Of a DNA stretch of 64,000 nt, positions 1-10,479 are shown piece by piece (positions within the stretch are counted from its first letter, which is position 1; each line of letters opens with the position of its first letter). Origin of the DNA: Saturnia japonica (Eukaryota; Arthropoda; Insecta; Lepidoptera; Saturniidae); contig CM065318.1 of assembly GCA_033032175.1 (NCBI GenBank), positions 18,476,001 to 18,540,000 on the forward strand, read 5' to 3'. The position numbers and the translations under genes were made by a program. The notes under the pieces are model-generated. The model did no database searches and was not told the origin of the DNA. It was given only the letters and a program-made list of their open reading frames with translations.

Positions 1-302
1 AACATAATAGACTAGTCATGTCGCGCATATGAACAGAGATAAATGCACTTAAAAAGTAACTACTTGGTTAGGACCAGACAATAAAAGAAATGTGGGAAGA
101 CCAAAAGGGAACGGGCAGAGATAACCAAGGTTGCTGGTAAAGACTGGATTTAAAGTAGCGAAAGATAGAGAGGTTTGGATAGTATGGAGGAAGAGTTTAA
201 TGATCAGAGGGATTAAAATAAATGTATATCAAATATTTTCACATGAATGTACGTTATGTAAATTTTCACTATTAAAGAAAATAAGGACTATATACATACA
301 TA

Positions 303-1584
303 ATAGGTATTTACCTATGAAATTGCCGTTCTGCAGTATTGGCCATTTCAAATCAAAATAATTTTTATTTGGCTAAGAATTCTAATTTCAAATAAATTTT
401 ATTTTAAAAACATGGAATTCTTTTTCCAAAAGTAGTCATTTGTTTATTGATTAGTGTTACATTTTCATCGCATTTCAATCTTTTTTGTCATCATGGATAC
501 GTTAAAAATTCGAGTAATTATGGAATATGAGTACCGTCGTGGCAGCAACTCGGCACAAGCGGCACGCAACATCAACGACGTTTACGGAGCTAACACTACA
601 AACCAACGCAGCACCTGTTATTGGTTTGCTTGCTTCCGTTCTGGAAATTTCGACCTAAAAAATGAACCTCGCGGTCGTCCGAAGATTTTGGTCGACAATG
701 ACGAAATAAAGGCGATTGTGGAAGCTGATGATACACTATCTACGGCTGAATTAGCAGCAGCTTTCGACGTTAGCGTCAAAACAATATTGGTCCATTTGCG
801 TCAAATTGGCAAGATAAAAAAACTTGACAAATGGGTGCCCCACGAACTTAATGATCGCTAGCGCGAAGTACGCGTAAAGACGTGCCTTGCACTGCTCATC
901 AGACACACAAATGAAGAAATTTTGAACCGCATTGTTACCTGCGATGAAAAATGGATTCTGTTTGATAACCGCAAGCGCTCAGCAAGTTGGTTGGATCCTG
1001 GTTCAGCACCTAAACAATGCCCTAAACGAAAACTTACCCTTAGAAAAGTGATGGTCACTGTTTGGTGGTCTAGCGCCGGTGTGATTCATCACAGCTTCTT
1101 ACCAAACGGGGTGATCATTACTGCAGATGTGTACTGTGAAGAACTGAACACAATGATGGAGAAGCTGGCACATCTCCGCATGGTCAATTGCTCGTCTCCG
1201 CTGCTCCTGCACGACAACGCGCGACCTCATATTGCACAGCAGACGGTCTCCAAGTTGCAAGAACTGGGGTTGGAAGTTCTCCGTCATCCGCCTTACTCAC
1301 CAGACCTTGCGCCTACAGACTACTACTTTTTCCAGAATTTGGATAACTCCTTGGCGGGAAAAAAATTCAATACCCGAGAGGCAGTACAAAATGCTTTTGA
1401 AGAATTTGTTGCCTCCCGTCCAGCTGATTTCTTTAAGAAGGGCATCAATAAACTGCCACTGCGCTGGCAAAGATGCATTGATTGCATGGGTGATTACTTC
1501 AATTAAAACAAATAAAAAATACATGAAAAAAATTCGTTCGAAATTTTTTCATACAAAACGGCAATTTCATAGGTAAAGACCTAA
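303..1584 (+). mobile_element. Mariner DNA transposon, cecropia-like, structurally complete
   Basis: A 1,282-bp element with terminal inverted repeats of about 28 bp. The left end reads ATAGGTATTTACCTATGAAA and the right end, reverse-complemented, reads TTAGGTCTTTACCTATGAAA, both continuing TTGCCGTT. It is flanked by TA at 301-302 and 1585-1586, the TA target duplication expected of Tc1/mariner. The internal ORF encodes a D,D34D transposase. Size, ends and coding region all fit mariner (usually about 1.3 kb). The ends are only slightly diverged from each other, and the single coding defect is one nonsense codon, so the copy looks fairly young. It could still be moved in trans by a related transposase. 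Confidence 0.93.
493..1506 (+). pseudogene. Mariner transposase with one in-frame TAG
   Basis: Cut-and-paste transposase, 337 codons from the ATG at 493, close to the usual 345 or so. An upstream in-frame ATG at 454 exists, but 493 (MDTLKIRVIMEYEYRRG) matches the family's N terminus. Order of parts: N-terminal helix-turn-helix region with FRSGNFDL, a linker with RGRPK, WVPHEL at about residues 115-120, then the catalytic core. The triad is D151 (TCDEKW), D241 (LLHDNARPH) and D276 (SPDLAPTDYYFF), with exactly 34 residues between the last two, which makes it D34D mariner rather than maT. The frame is open except for TAG at 859-861 (codon 123), just after WVPHELNDR, where relatives often carry a glutamine, so a single CAG-to-TAG change may explain it. 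AATAAA follows the stop near 1511. Its ends are the repeats at 303 and 1584. Confidence 0.9.
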
Positions 1585-1586
1585 TA

Positions 1587-2250
1587 TATCATTAATAGTT
1601 AACTCCATCATATTGTTGGCGTGTGGAATAACATTTTTGCAGTAATTTGTATTTTTATACTCTTAAGATGTATATATTTAAAATATATCTTTTAAATGGA
1701 ACTATTCCTGAAAATTATTATTTGTACCTATACAAATAAATTTTGAGTTTTATATGGGTTTCAATTTTGGACTTTCGACGCAGATAGCTAGCGCCCTATA
1801 GACTACTAAATAACCTAAATAAACGAGTTTAAATTATTTTTGAAAGTAACTATATTAAGTAATTGGTATTTAAAAGTTAAAAAAATTATCTTCGATCAAT
1901 CAATTACGATGAAATGAAATGAAAAAAGAATGTTGTCTATAGTTCATTGTACGCCACAACCTACATATAATACATTCGTTAAGATAGCATCGGTAACAAA
2001 TTTATTAAGTCATTATAATAAGCAAAAGGTCGAGCCGTCCTTATCATGGACCGTGATCGGAACTAAGTAAATATTACAAAACATTCGATATTCATTACCG
2101 CGATATTTTGTCACACTAGCACGTTTCAGAAAGATTATAAACTCTAAAAATAAAAAATAAATTACTTTAATATTTTAGTATCCTAGTAAGTTTTAATAAC
2201 TAATAATGAAAATACTATGTATTTTTTTCTAATAGGTATTTTCTGTCAGT
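1587..2250. other. AT-rich spacer, no gene seen
   Basis: Mostly AT-rich sequence between the mariner and the non-LTR insertion. I see no coding region, RNA gene or recognisable repeat. Confidence 0.4.
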
Positions 2251-3088
2251 GTGAATATCAATATTTTACTTGCATCGTCGGCTAAGCATTTGTAAGCAAT
2301 GGTGACTATTATGAATGAGGCTTTGGAAAGAAAGGGAATGAAAGTAAATGCAAAGAAGACGAAAGTTTTGGTGTTTGAAAAGGAAGAAAACATGACAGAA
2401 GTATGTGTCCAGATTGAGGAGGATGAACTGGAGCAAGTAAGTGAGTTTGTATACTTGGGATCGATGTTTACCAGGGATGGAAAGTATGAGAGAGATATAG
2501 GAAGGAGAGTAAATGCCGGTAATATGGTGAATGGGGCGTTACACTCCTTTATGAGCAGCCAGAGGATTTCTATGAAAGCTCGTTTGGCTGTGCATAAAAG
2601 AGTGTTGGTTCCAACACTCATGTACGGAAGTGAAAGCTGGGTGTGGCAGAAAAATCATGAAAGTAAAATAAATGCAGTAGAAACGAAAGCGCTAAGAGAT
2701 ATGTTTGAAGTGAAATTAAGTGACAGGATAAGAAATAGTGTGAAAGAAGATATAGTCACACGGATTGAGAAAGGGATGCTTAGACGGTTTGGGCATGTTG
2801 AGAGGATGAATGAAAGAAGAATGAATAAACAAATTTATGATGCGAGTGTGAAAGGAATCGTTGGAAGAGGAAGGCCTAGACGAACATTTATCGATAAAAT
2901 TGGAGACGTTCTGAAGAAAGGTAAGGTCAAGAGTACTCTAAACCGACGAGCATGCATGAAAATATTAATGAATGTAGAAGAAGCTAAAGAGGTATGCCAG
3001 GATCGTAGCTGGTGGAAAGACGTGGTCTCTGCCTACCCCGTTGGGAAATAGGCGTGATTTATGTATGTATGTATGTGAATATCAATAT
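2251..3088 (+). mobile_element. 5'-truncated non-LTR retrotransposon with 14-bp target duplications
   Basis: GTGAATATCAATAT occurs at 2251-2264 and again at 3075-3088, exactly flanking an insertion of about 810 bp (2265-3074). The insertion ends in a short ATGT repeat (about 3060-3074), a tail type known in RTE-like and some other non-LTR lineages. The start is truncated: the first recognisable residues (ASSAKHL) lie where the reverse transcriptase continues just after its YADD active-site box. Target duplication, 5' truncation and simple-repeat tail together indicate target-primed reverse transcription. Confidence 0.88.
2299..3051 (+). pseudogene. C-terminal part of non-LTR reverse transcriptase
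   Basis: A 250-residue open frame that continues from the end of the reverse transcriptase domain to the natural stop. Visible signatures include MNEALERKGMKVNAKKTKV, FVYLGSMFTRDGKYE, the thumb/C-terminal block LVPTLMYGSESWVW, LRRFGHVERMNERR, RGRPRRTFIDKIGD and the C terminus DVVSAYPVGK. This matches, from memory, the end of insect non-LTR polyproteins often labelled as RTE- or CR1-like; I do not commit to the clade. A stop codon (TAA at 2293-2295) lies just upstream in the same frame. The catalytic YADD residues and everything before them are missing, so it cannot transpose itself. The remaining frame has no break, which suggests a recent insertion. Confidence 0.85.
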
Positions 3089-4560
3089 CAAATATCAGTG
3101 TAATAATAAATCATATAATTTTTTTTTATTTTTTTTAAACCTATTTCAAATATCTTTCTTCTTTATGTTTACTATAAAAATACTCAATAGTTATCCCTGA
3201 GCACAATAACATCATATTAGAATGAAGAACTCCATATATATGTAGATATTTAATAATACATTGCACAATATATTTTTTTTTAACAAACACAAATCGACAT
3301 TTCACTCACAAGTCAACTCTGTCTTTATAATAAAACCTCCATCTTGATTCTTTTTTTTAATATGAAATTTCGAAAACAACAATTCGACATTATTGACTCC
3401 CACATAATATAATAGTCTAAAGTTTATCTGTCATTTTATTCAATTATTCCTAAAAACTTTACAACGTGCTATGCAAAATCTATATTACAATAATTATAAC
3501 CTATAAAGCCACCTTGCCTATTACTATTAGTAAAAATTGAGAGATTTTCTCGAAGTATACAACAATAACAATACTTCTTTGTAATTACGTATAAATGTAG
3601 ATCATGGTAGAAATGCCATGAAATAAAGCAGTTCTTTTAAAAAAATAATAATACTGCAATAATTGCTGGTGATTTGTTTGGATAATGATTATCTGGGTCC
3701 ATATTTATTTGAGTTAATGACGGTCTATTAACTCTTTTAAGGTATAATACCGTTGTAACGCTAAAACACGTTCCACATATTGTTGTGCAAATGATACTTA
3801 AATATTATAATATACACCTTATAATGCAATTCTATGTTAAAACTCAATTACAGTTTTTTTTAATTGTCCGCCATGACCCTCCAGTGACAACTGAAGCCTA
3901 GGCCGTACCTCCAGCATAGAACCCGTAAACCAGCAATCGTCTGCGCGAATCAGTGACACTACATAGGTAGGTACGATGGTTCCATACGGAACCTTTTTTT
4001 CTTCTTTGTTAGCTAGTTGACCAAATTGCCAGATTACTAAATGCATATACGAATATTGTGTATATAATATACATATATAGTATAGTTAGTTAGATCAAAT
4101 TATAATCATAAATAATTATAACTCAATTGAGTCATAATCTATATTTCATAGACTTTTTTAAAAATTAATCATTATTGTCATTATATCTTTATTTATTTTT
4201 TATTGTTCTCATTAATTATATTTATGTGTAGTTCAAAGATAATTTTATTTATATTAATTTTAAAATATTAAGATTTTTTTTCTTCCAATTTCTTTTTGTC
4301 AAATTATAATAATATTTTGTCTTGTTCCTGTTACTTATTAGTATTTTAATTTAATTTAAAATATACTTTGTGTCGATTAATATATTTTATGTTTCAACTT
4401 ATGTATGAAGCTATGGGAAATGCTGTATACTCCTATAATTAACATACGTATCAGATAAACTACTTATACATAATTACAATATTACTGTATTATGTGTAAT
4501 GTTGTGGGAGTATCCATTAAAATAAAATTCATATAAATTAAAATAAAATAAAATACGGAT
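3089..4560. other. AT-rich spacer, no gene seen
   Basis: AT-rich sequence with homopolymer runs. The stretch around 3850-4000 (slightly GC-richer, with GGTAGGTACGATGGTTCCA) may be an old repeat, but I cannot name it. No coding region is supported. Confidence 0.4.
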
Positions 4561-4566
4561 AGGCAG

Positions 4567-4775
4567 TTAGTGAAATCGCGACGTATTTGCATGTACGGCA
4601 ACAGCCAAAGCCGAGGTTCGGTCACTTTGGCACCCTTGAGCTTTTTGCCTCACTTTCTTTCCTCCCAAGCCCGGTGAAGCTCCCATGGTCTCCAACGGTT
4701 CCAGGGCTCTTAAGGCTCCAAGCGCCATTGTCTCGCTTGACAGGTCCCAAGATAATTCGGCTTTCTTTCCGCCAT
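4567..4775 (+). mobile_element. Family-E retroelement fragment
   Basis: A GC-rich fragment related to the intact insertion at 54805-55320. Shared blocks are ATCGCGACGTATTTGC, GCCGAGGTTCGGTCACTTTGG, CACCC, CCCGGTGAAGCT and the CTTAAGGCT that precedes the 3' end. It lacks the A-tail and has diverged more than the 54.8-kb copy. Confidence 0.6.
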
Positions 4776-4799
4776 TAGCAGCTGATATCCACTATGTTC

Positions 4800-6560
4800 C
4801 ATAATTTATAAACTTTTTAAATCGCTGTACTCCACCACGAAATCAGAACCTAGTTAAAAAAAGTCTGTTATATTAAAAAACCTGATATTATATGTTCAAA
4901 CTGTTTAATAACATTTTTTTTTTTTTGTGAAACCTAAGTATTGCGCTACTTATAAAAAGTTGTGCTAAAATTCTGCGGAAATAACATATTTTTTGCTTTA
5001 AAGATACGTATTTAAAGTTTGTATTTATCCCTTCGTACTTATTAGCGTCTATAAAAACAAATATAACACTATTAAACATAGTAATTTATATATCTACACA
5101 AACAAGAAACAAGAAATGACATAATTAAAGATCATTAAAAACTTCTAAGATAACACGAGACCAAACAAGTCTTGAAGTAACAAATCACATGAACAAGCTG
5201 TAACAAACAACAGTAATTGTTCGCTACAACACTAATTCACAGTTAATGTCCACTCTGTAACGATTTAAGATGCAGTTTGAACCGGTTACGGGAACCTAAC
5301 TAATGTAACTAAACTCGATGTTAAATTAATTTGGCTAAATTAGATCCGAGTGGTTGTTTGTTTTCTTTAAAGTGACGCCATCTGTTGGTTTGTCTTTGTT
5401 GAACTTTATAAGTTGATAGATGGCGTTGTAAAGAACTAATTATCTATTTGGTTAAAAATAGCAGAGTAATAAATAAATATATAAAATCATAGATTTAAGG
5501 TTTTATAATATTTATTGTAATAATAACTAATAGTTTTTATTAATGCTTTAATTATGTAGATAATATGTATTAGATATGTTTTTGTGTATGTATTCACTAA
5601 CTTTGGGTATATTAACAACTCGGTTTGGATACTAAACATACTAAAATTATTATTTTATGGACTTCTATCATTTATCAATTAGTCTCCTTCGTTTGTAACT
5701 CTACCTACCATAGAGAATGTATATTCATATCTACTGACATTGGCGAAATCGTGTTATTTACACACGGTACCTACCATAAATAAAAAGAAGAAGACCATTA
5801 GAAGCGAAGTTAAATTAATTTATTCAAACCAGAGAAGCTACAAAAAACCGTAAAAAATACAAGAGTTACATTTTAGCAGCTTTTAATGATCATTATGTGT
5901 AAGGTATGTAGGTACCTACTAGAAACGAAAATAAAAGTAACAAAACAATGTTACAAGTTTCCACGTAGGTACCGTACAGATGCCGTATTTCAGTTTATGC
6001 ACTCGAGTTTAGTTCAGTTCCTCTAAAGTTCACAATTTAAAGGAAAAGTTTTAGAATTCAAATATAAAATTTTAGTTTCAAATACCAATAAAGGGTAACC
6101 GCTGCCAAAATGTTTAACTTACAAAAGCTAGGTAGTGATTTCATTTCACATTGACTACATATTTGCGAAGTACTGACCGTTTGAGTTGATAATCTATTTT
6201 ACTTTTATGTATTTCTTCTATCTTTAATCTTATCGTGCCATTATTGTAATGTTTTTCTTACAACCTAATCGAATTTATAAAAGACTTTTTATAAGAGATA
6301 TATTTTATGAATATTGAAGAAAAAAACGGACAGAAAATAAGCTAAATTATTAAAAAAGAAACACAAAACTGCAACAAAAATTTATTTCTATTTTTGCTTT
6401 GTATTTGATTCCCAGCCGTCGAACTTAAGTACGATTTAGCCTATGTCAATCCCACAATTAAGAGGAATCTAACGCCACCTCGTGTGGTAAAATACATCAA
6501 ACCGTTTAGGCAACAGAGCGTGCCAAAGAAGTAAACATACACACATATATACATATATAT

Positions 6561-6596
<36 letters not shown>

Positions 6597-7380
6597 CATA
6601 CGCTTGAAAAATATAACCCTCCTTTTTCGAAGTCGGGTAAAAAGCTAAATAATTAACCAATCTTGTACCTACTATTGAAATCATTAAAGGTTTTTTTTTT
6701 TTTGTTGAAAAATCTGATATTATGGGAAGGAAATGAATAATTGCGTTATCATTTGACGATGTACACACAATGACGTGTATAATTTGATTGTAGATATATT
6801 TAATATAAAATAATAATATTTATTTTGAATTAATTACACAACATTTTAAATAAAATTAAATAGTTCATCATTTAAAGAGCATCCCTATAAAAAAAAAAAA
6901 TTGAATATTAAAAAAAAAATAGTACGCTGAATAAAATTTCTTCCAGGACTGCAAAAGTTCAGTTCAAAACTCTCACCAGATTTTATAAAGACTCGCGTAA
7001 CAGCTGTTCCATCGGCAGTATTGCATACATATTCCTACACTTATATTCTAACTTCAGCGCTAAGGAATAAGGTTTAGTTTTGCAAGTCACAAGTTATTAC
7101 TCACAATTTGGTAACGGCTTAGTTCGGTTTTTGCCTTTTCAATAGACTAAAAAGTTCTTCATAAATGGAGTTTATTGAATGATTCTGCTTTATAAGTAAC
7201 ACGATTTTTACAGCTCGGCCATTGATTATTATAGATTTTAATGGGTTTGACAAAAATAAATATAGAGCAACGTATTATGACCGCGTGAATTGTCTTATAT
7301 TAAGATATACACAGATTTACATACGATAGAGCAAGCGAAATCCAAAAGCTGAATGTTTTAATGATCCCGTGTCCTACCAA
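4800..7380. other. AT-rich spacer with a long TA microsatellite
   Basis: No gene seen. A TA/CATA microsatellite runs from about 6540 to 6596. A short inverted pair (GCCATCTGTTGG near 5379 and AGATGGCG near 5419) is present. It is too short to call a MITE. Confidence 0.45.
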
Positions 7381-7390
7381 AACGATTATA

Positions 7391-7545
7391 GGCAATTCAA
7401 ATCAAATTCAAAAATTGTTAATTCAATTTAGGACTTAAAAAGACACTTACGAATTGAAAATACTACCATCGGTTCTAAAAATGTCCCAGTCATCAAGACG
7501 AGCCAGAAAGTCGCTGGATGGGGTTTATCATTTTTTACTGAGTCT
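7391..7545 (-). mobile_element. CR1/Jockey-like LINE 3' end, old copy
   Basis: Read on the minus strand this is the same 3' end seen at 32.6 and 43.3 kb: a block around CTCG..GGCT..GGGA, then a stretch ending TAAATTGAAT and a TTTGA-type tail. It is considerably diverged. Confidence 0.55.
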
Positions 7546-7626
7546 AAAACAAGGGATAAATAATTTGTGTTTTTTTTTTCTAGTATGAAAACTATGCCGG
7601 TCGTTTACAAAATCGATGTAGCTTAT

Positions 7627-8083
7627 TAGCCCAGTCATATTAGGTAAAAAAAGGGGTCAACCTCGGAAAGAAAGATAATAAGCTGCAAATTGGTATGAAC
7701 CTTTGTTTTGTCATTCTAAATGTTGTCTCAAAAGTCACAATCGTTATCGTGTCCGCGTCTCAAGATATTCAAGGTCAAAGGTCACAAAAATCGGTTTTTC
7801 GCGAATATCTGGCTTCCTATCGGTTAAATGAGATTTGCATTTATTATAAAAGTTGTAGGCTATAAAATTCCCTACAACTTTTGTTTAAACTTTTTTTTCA
7901 TACAACCAACCGTTTTGAAGGTAGAGCGCGAAGAGTGCACATCGTACAGTCATATACGGCCTAATGCAAGGTCAAGCGTGAGTTATGGTTATCAGTACGT
8001 AATAAAGTCAATTATTTACTTGGAAATTATAATTATTAAACAATGCCTATTATTTATGTACTAACTATTAATTATTTATATTT
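7627..8083 (+). repeat. Left arm of long inverted repeat
   Basis: A 457-bp arm matching 9093-9541 reversed. Hairpin halves are at 7848-7859 and 7871-7882. AGGTCA is repeated with one base between at 7772-7784. The arm carries a 78-codon open frame that recurs in the other arm with one residue changed; that conservation follows from arm identity and is not evidence for a gene. Confidence 0.92.
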
Positions 8084-8330
8084 AATTAAAGTAAGTAACT
8101 TGATTATTTATATATAATTATTCATATTTAACTATTTAAGTATAAAATATTATTAATTCTGGATTATATATTTTAGTTTTATTTTAAGTTAAAATGATAG
8201 TAAGAGTATATATTTTACACATATTTTTATTTATTATTAAATACGGCATAATATACATTTGTCAAAATGTGAGTTCAAATATCAAAAGTATCTTTGTTGA
8301 TTTTAATTGTAATGAAATTGGAAATGGAAG

Positions 8331-8975
8331 CTAATTATCTTCTTCTTCTTCGTCGTCTTCTTCTTCTTGTCGCTCAAAAATGTTCGATTCATTGTCATCA
8401 TCCTCATTATCTGTCATGTTCATCTCCAAACCTTCCAGAATATCGGGATCATATGTATTTTCTTCATCGGGATTACTTGGATACAGTGAAGCGTTGAGGC
8501 AAGCTTGTCCGTTGCACTGGCCGCAAGCTAAAGAACATTGTAGCCCTGATTTTCTGCATCCACAGCGGGAACTACAACCATTTTTGCAATTGCAAAATAT
8601 TACGTTTAGTAGTTCGGCTGGTGCTGGAGGTAATAACGTTCGTATGGGCTCCAGGATTTCATTTTCAAGCATCCAGCCCCATTCTTGAGGTTCTAAGTCC
8701 TTCCCTAACCACGTTTGAATCTGGTAGTAGACACGTTTTATGTGTTGATGAGCTGCTACACTTGTTGGTGGAAGTGTTGACAGTTGTACAGGTTTATTTA
8801 GTTTTGTAAATTTGATGAATTGCGTGTAGCGGAAATGATCAATGTTGTCCTCAGATTTTGGAGCATTATATAATGCCAACAAGATGCGCACTCCATTTTC
8901 TAATAATGTTTGTTTTGGGCAGTTTTCTTGTTGAAATACTTCCACCAGTTTATCTAAATCAGGAATTTTTTCCAA
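8331..8975 (-). pseudogene. Cysteine-rich (CXC-like) protein fragment with acidic tail
   Basis: A 214-residue open frame on the minus strand. Residues 1-125 or so form a conserved-looking globular part (EKIPDLDKLVEVF, LLENGVRILLALYNAP, PPTSVAAHQHIKRVYYQIQ, WLGKDLEPQEWGW). Near 128-165 comes a cysteine cluster, CNCKNGCSSRCGCRKSGLQC followed by SLACGQC and ACLNAS, resembling the tesmin/TSO1-type CXC zinc-binding motif. The last 45 residues are strongly acidic. Upstream, past a one-base deletion in an A run near 8990-9000, the frame resumes as HAFSGCDTTSALFKKGKK, so the true protein was longer and this is its frameshifted C-terminal half. I recall the GCDTTSA block from unnamed arthropod proteins of likely transposon origin, but I know no function. 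It sits wholly inside the long inverted-repeat element. Confidence 0.7.
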
Positions 8976-9092
8976 TGCTCTAGTAACAGTTTTTTTCCTT
9001 TTTTAAATAGCGCAGAAGTCGTGTCACAGCCACTGAATGCGTGTAAAAATAAAATGTGCTTTTTAGTACGAGGATATTGGTCAAATCAAATA
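8976..9092 (-). pseudogene. Upstream frameshifted piece of the cysteine-rich protein
   Basis: The minus-strand translation just before the 8331-8975 ORF reads FDQYPRTKKHILFLHAFSGC then DTTSALFKKGKK. One base is missing from an A run, which separates it from TVTRALEKIPDL in the main ORF. The reading stops being recognisable at the inner edge of the right arm, so the N-terminal part is deleted. Confidence 0.7.
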
Positions 9093-9541
9093 AAATATAA
9101 ATAATTAATAGTTAGTACATAAATAATAGGCATTGTTTAATAATTATAATTTCCAAGTAAATAATTGACTTTATAACGTACTGATAACCATAACTCACGC
9201 TTGACCTTGCATTAGGCCGTATATGACTGTACGATGTGCACTCTTCGCGCTTTACCTTCAAAACGGTTGGTTGTATGAAAAAAAAGTTTAAACAAAAGTT
9301 GTAGGGAATTTTATAGCCTACAACTTTTATAATAAATGCAAATCTCATTTAACCGATAGGAAGCCAGATATTCGCGAAAAACCGATTTTTGTGACCTTTG
9401 ACCTTGAATATCTTGAGACGCGGACACGATAACGATTGTGACTTTTGAGGCAACATTTAGAATGACAAAACAAAAGTTTAATACCAATTTGCAGCTTATT
9501 ATCTTTCATTCCGAGGTGAAAGCCCTAATATGACTGGGCTA
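9093..9541 (-). repeat. Right arm of long inverted repeat
   Basis: A 449-bp inverted copy of 7627-8083. The hairpin halves are at 9294-9305 and 9317-9328. The AGGTCA pair lies on the minus strand (TGACCTTTGACCT at 9392-9404). Confidence 0.92.
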
Positions 9542-10230
9542 TATCTAAGTGTTTGCGAATAGATAGACCAGAGACAGCAACTCTCTAAAGATGGATACGG
9601 AAGAGTTTGTCCCAAATAGTGATAGTTATGCAATAGAATGTAGCGTCAAAGAGAAATAAATAGAAAAGATTAACTAAAATTTCGATAGAAAATGAAACGA
9701 TAAACAATTAAAAAGCGAAAGATTTATAACAACATGGATATGAATTTAAAATAAGTATTTCAGTGTTTGTCAGAATGTATTAAAATAAATTAGTAATAAA
9801 TAAATATATCAACTAAAATGTTAAAATAACGAACTCCATTACACTTCTGTAGATTCACTGGGAACGAAGGCATATGCTAAAGAAACGTAGGTACAATAAT
9901 TAGATGTTATAGTTTCGAGGAAAACGCGGCTTAAGATGGTAAGTGCAAAGTTGTGTGGCTTACTGTATTTATACTTAACAAAATTACTTAAAATGGATAC
10001 GTTAATTTAAAATACGTAATTATATAATACTTACCCTTATTGCAGTACTGTGGTGAACTTCGTATCCTATTTCAAAAACGAATGGTTTCAGTTTTTTTTA
10101 ATATTGATGTCTTGTAATTTCGGGTTAGGACTTAGGACTAAAACTTAATTTGTTTATTAGTGGACAGTGTCTTTTTTGTAGAATTATCGGCCTTTTTATT
10201 GTTATAGGCACATTTCACCCGATCTTAACT
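9542..10230. other. AT-rich spacer, no gene seen
   Basis: Nothing recognisable apart from short A and T runs. Confidence 0.4.
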
Positions 10231-10471
10231 GATAATGTGGTCCAAGTTGGTATCACGCTAAGTCTAGTAGAAATTCAGCTGACAGGACACACCTATTGGT
10301 GCTTGGTGACAGATTTTCAACCTGAAGGTGGTAGCCAGTTAGACGGGCATTAGAAAAAGAAGATTAGAAAATTAGACCATACTCCACCGAAAGCTCAGAC
10401 TCATTGCAGGGATTCGAACTGACTTCAATAGACACGACATCCGTACTCGCTACCATTGAGCCATCATTGCT
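10231..10471 (-). mobile_element. SINE-1, tRNA-derived
   Basis: On the minus strand the element starts with a tRNA-like head: AATGATGGCTCAATGGTAGCG (box A-like) and AGTTCGAATCC (box B, 10409-10419), followed by CTGCAATGAGTCTGAGCTTT. The body continues with GGCTACCACC and AAAATCTGTCACCAAGCACC, then GTGTCCTGTCAGCTG, and ends near TAGCGTGATACCAACTTGG. The same sequence recurs at about 16.87, 21.4, 28.2, 31.3, 43.0 and 46.9 kb. The pol III head and dispersed copies mark it as a SINE. Confidence 0.8.
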
Positions 10472-10479
10472 TCCAATTG

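Larger units (their letters stand above)
7627..9541 (-). mobile_element. Element with about 450-bp terminal inverted repeats and an internal cysteine-rich ORF
   Basis: The sequence at 7627-8083 is repeated in inverted orientation at 9093-9541 with only scattered differences plus one gap of about 8 bp near the outer end. Both outer ends read TAGCCCAGTCATATTAGG. Left flank ends TTAT and right flank begins TATC, so a TAT or TA target duplication is possible but not proven. Between the arms lies an ORF on the minus strand with AT-rich spacers. The arms each contain a tight hairpin (AAAAGTTGTAGG and CCTACAACTTTT) and a direct repeat AGGTCAAAGGTCA. This fits a DNA transposon with unusually long inverted repeats, or a foldback-type element, whose internal gene has partly been deleted. 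I could not assign a superfamily. Confidence 0.8.

Noticed and set aside
2229..2621. 130-codon ORF on the minus strand
   Set aside because: Antisense shadow of the reverse transcriptase frame.
6540..6600. Regular short repeats, considered as a possible array
   Set aside because: It is a TA/CATA microsatellite without spacers. CRISPR arrays are not expected in an animal genome and none is seen.
7828..8064. A 78-codon ORF repeated with one residue changed at 9112-9348
   Set aside because: The identity is explained by the inverted-repeat arms as a whole. The sequence is AT-rich with no motif, and the flanking arm DNA is just as conserved as the frame.
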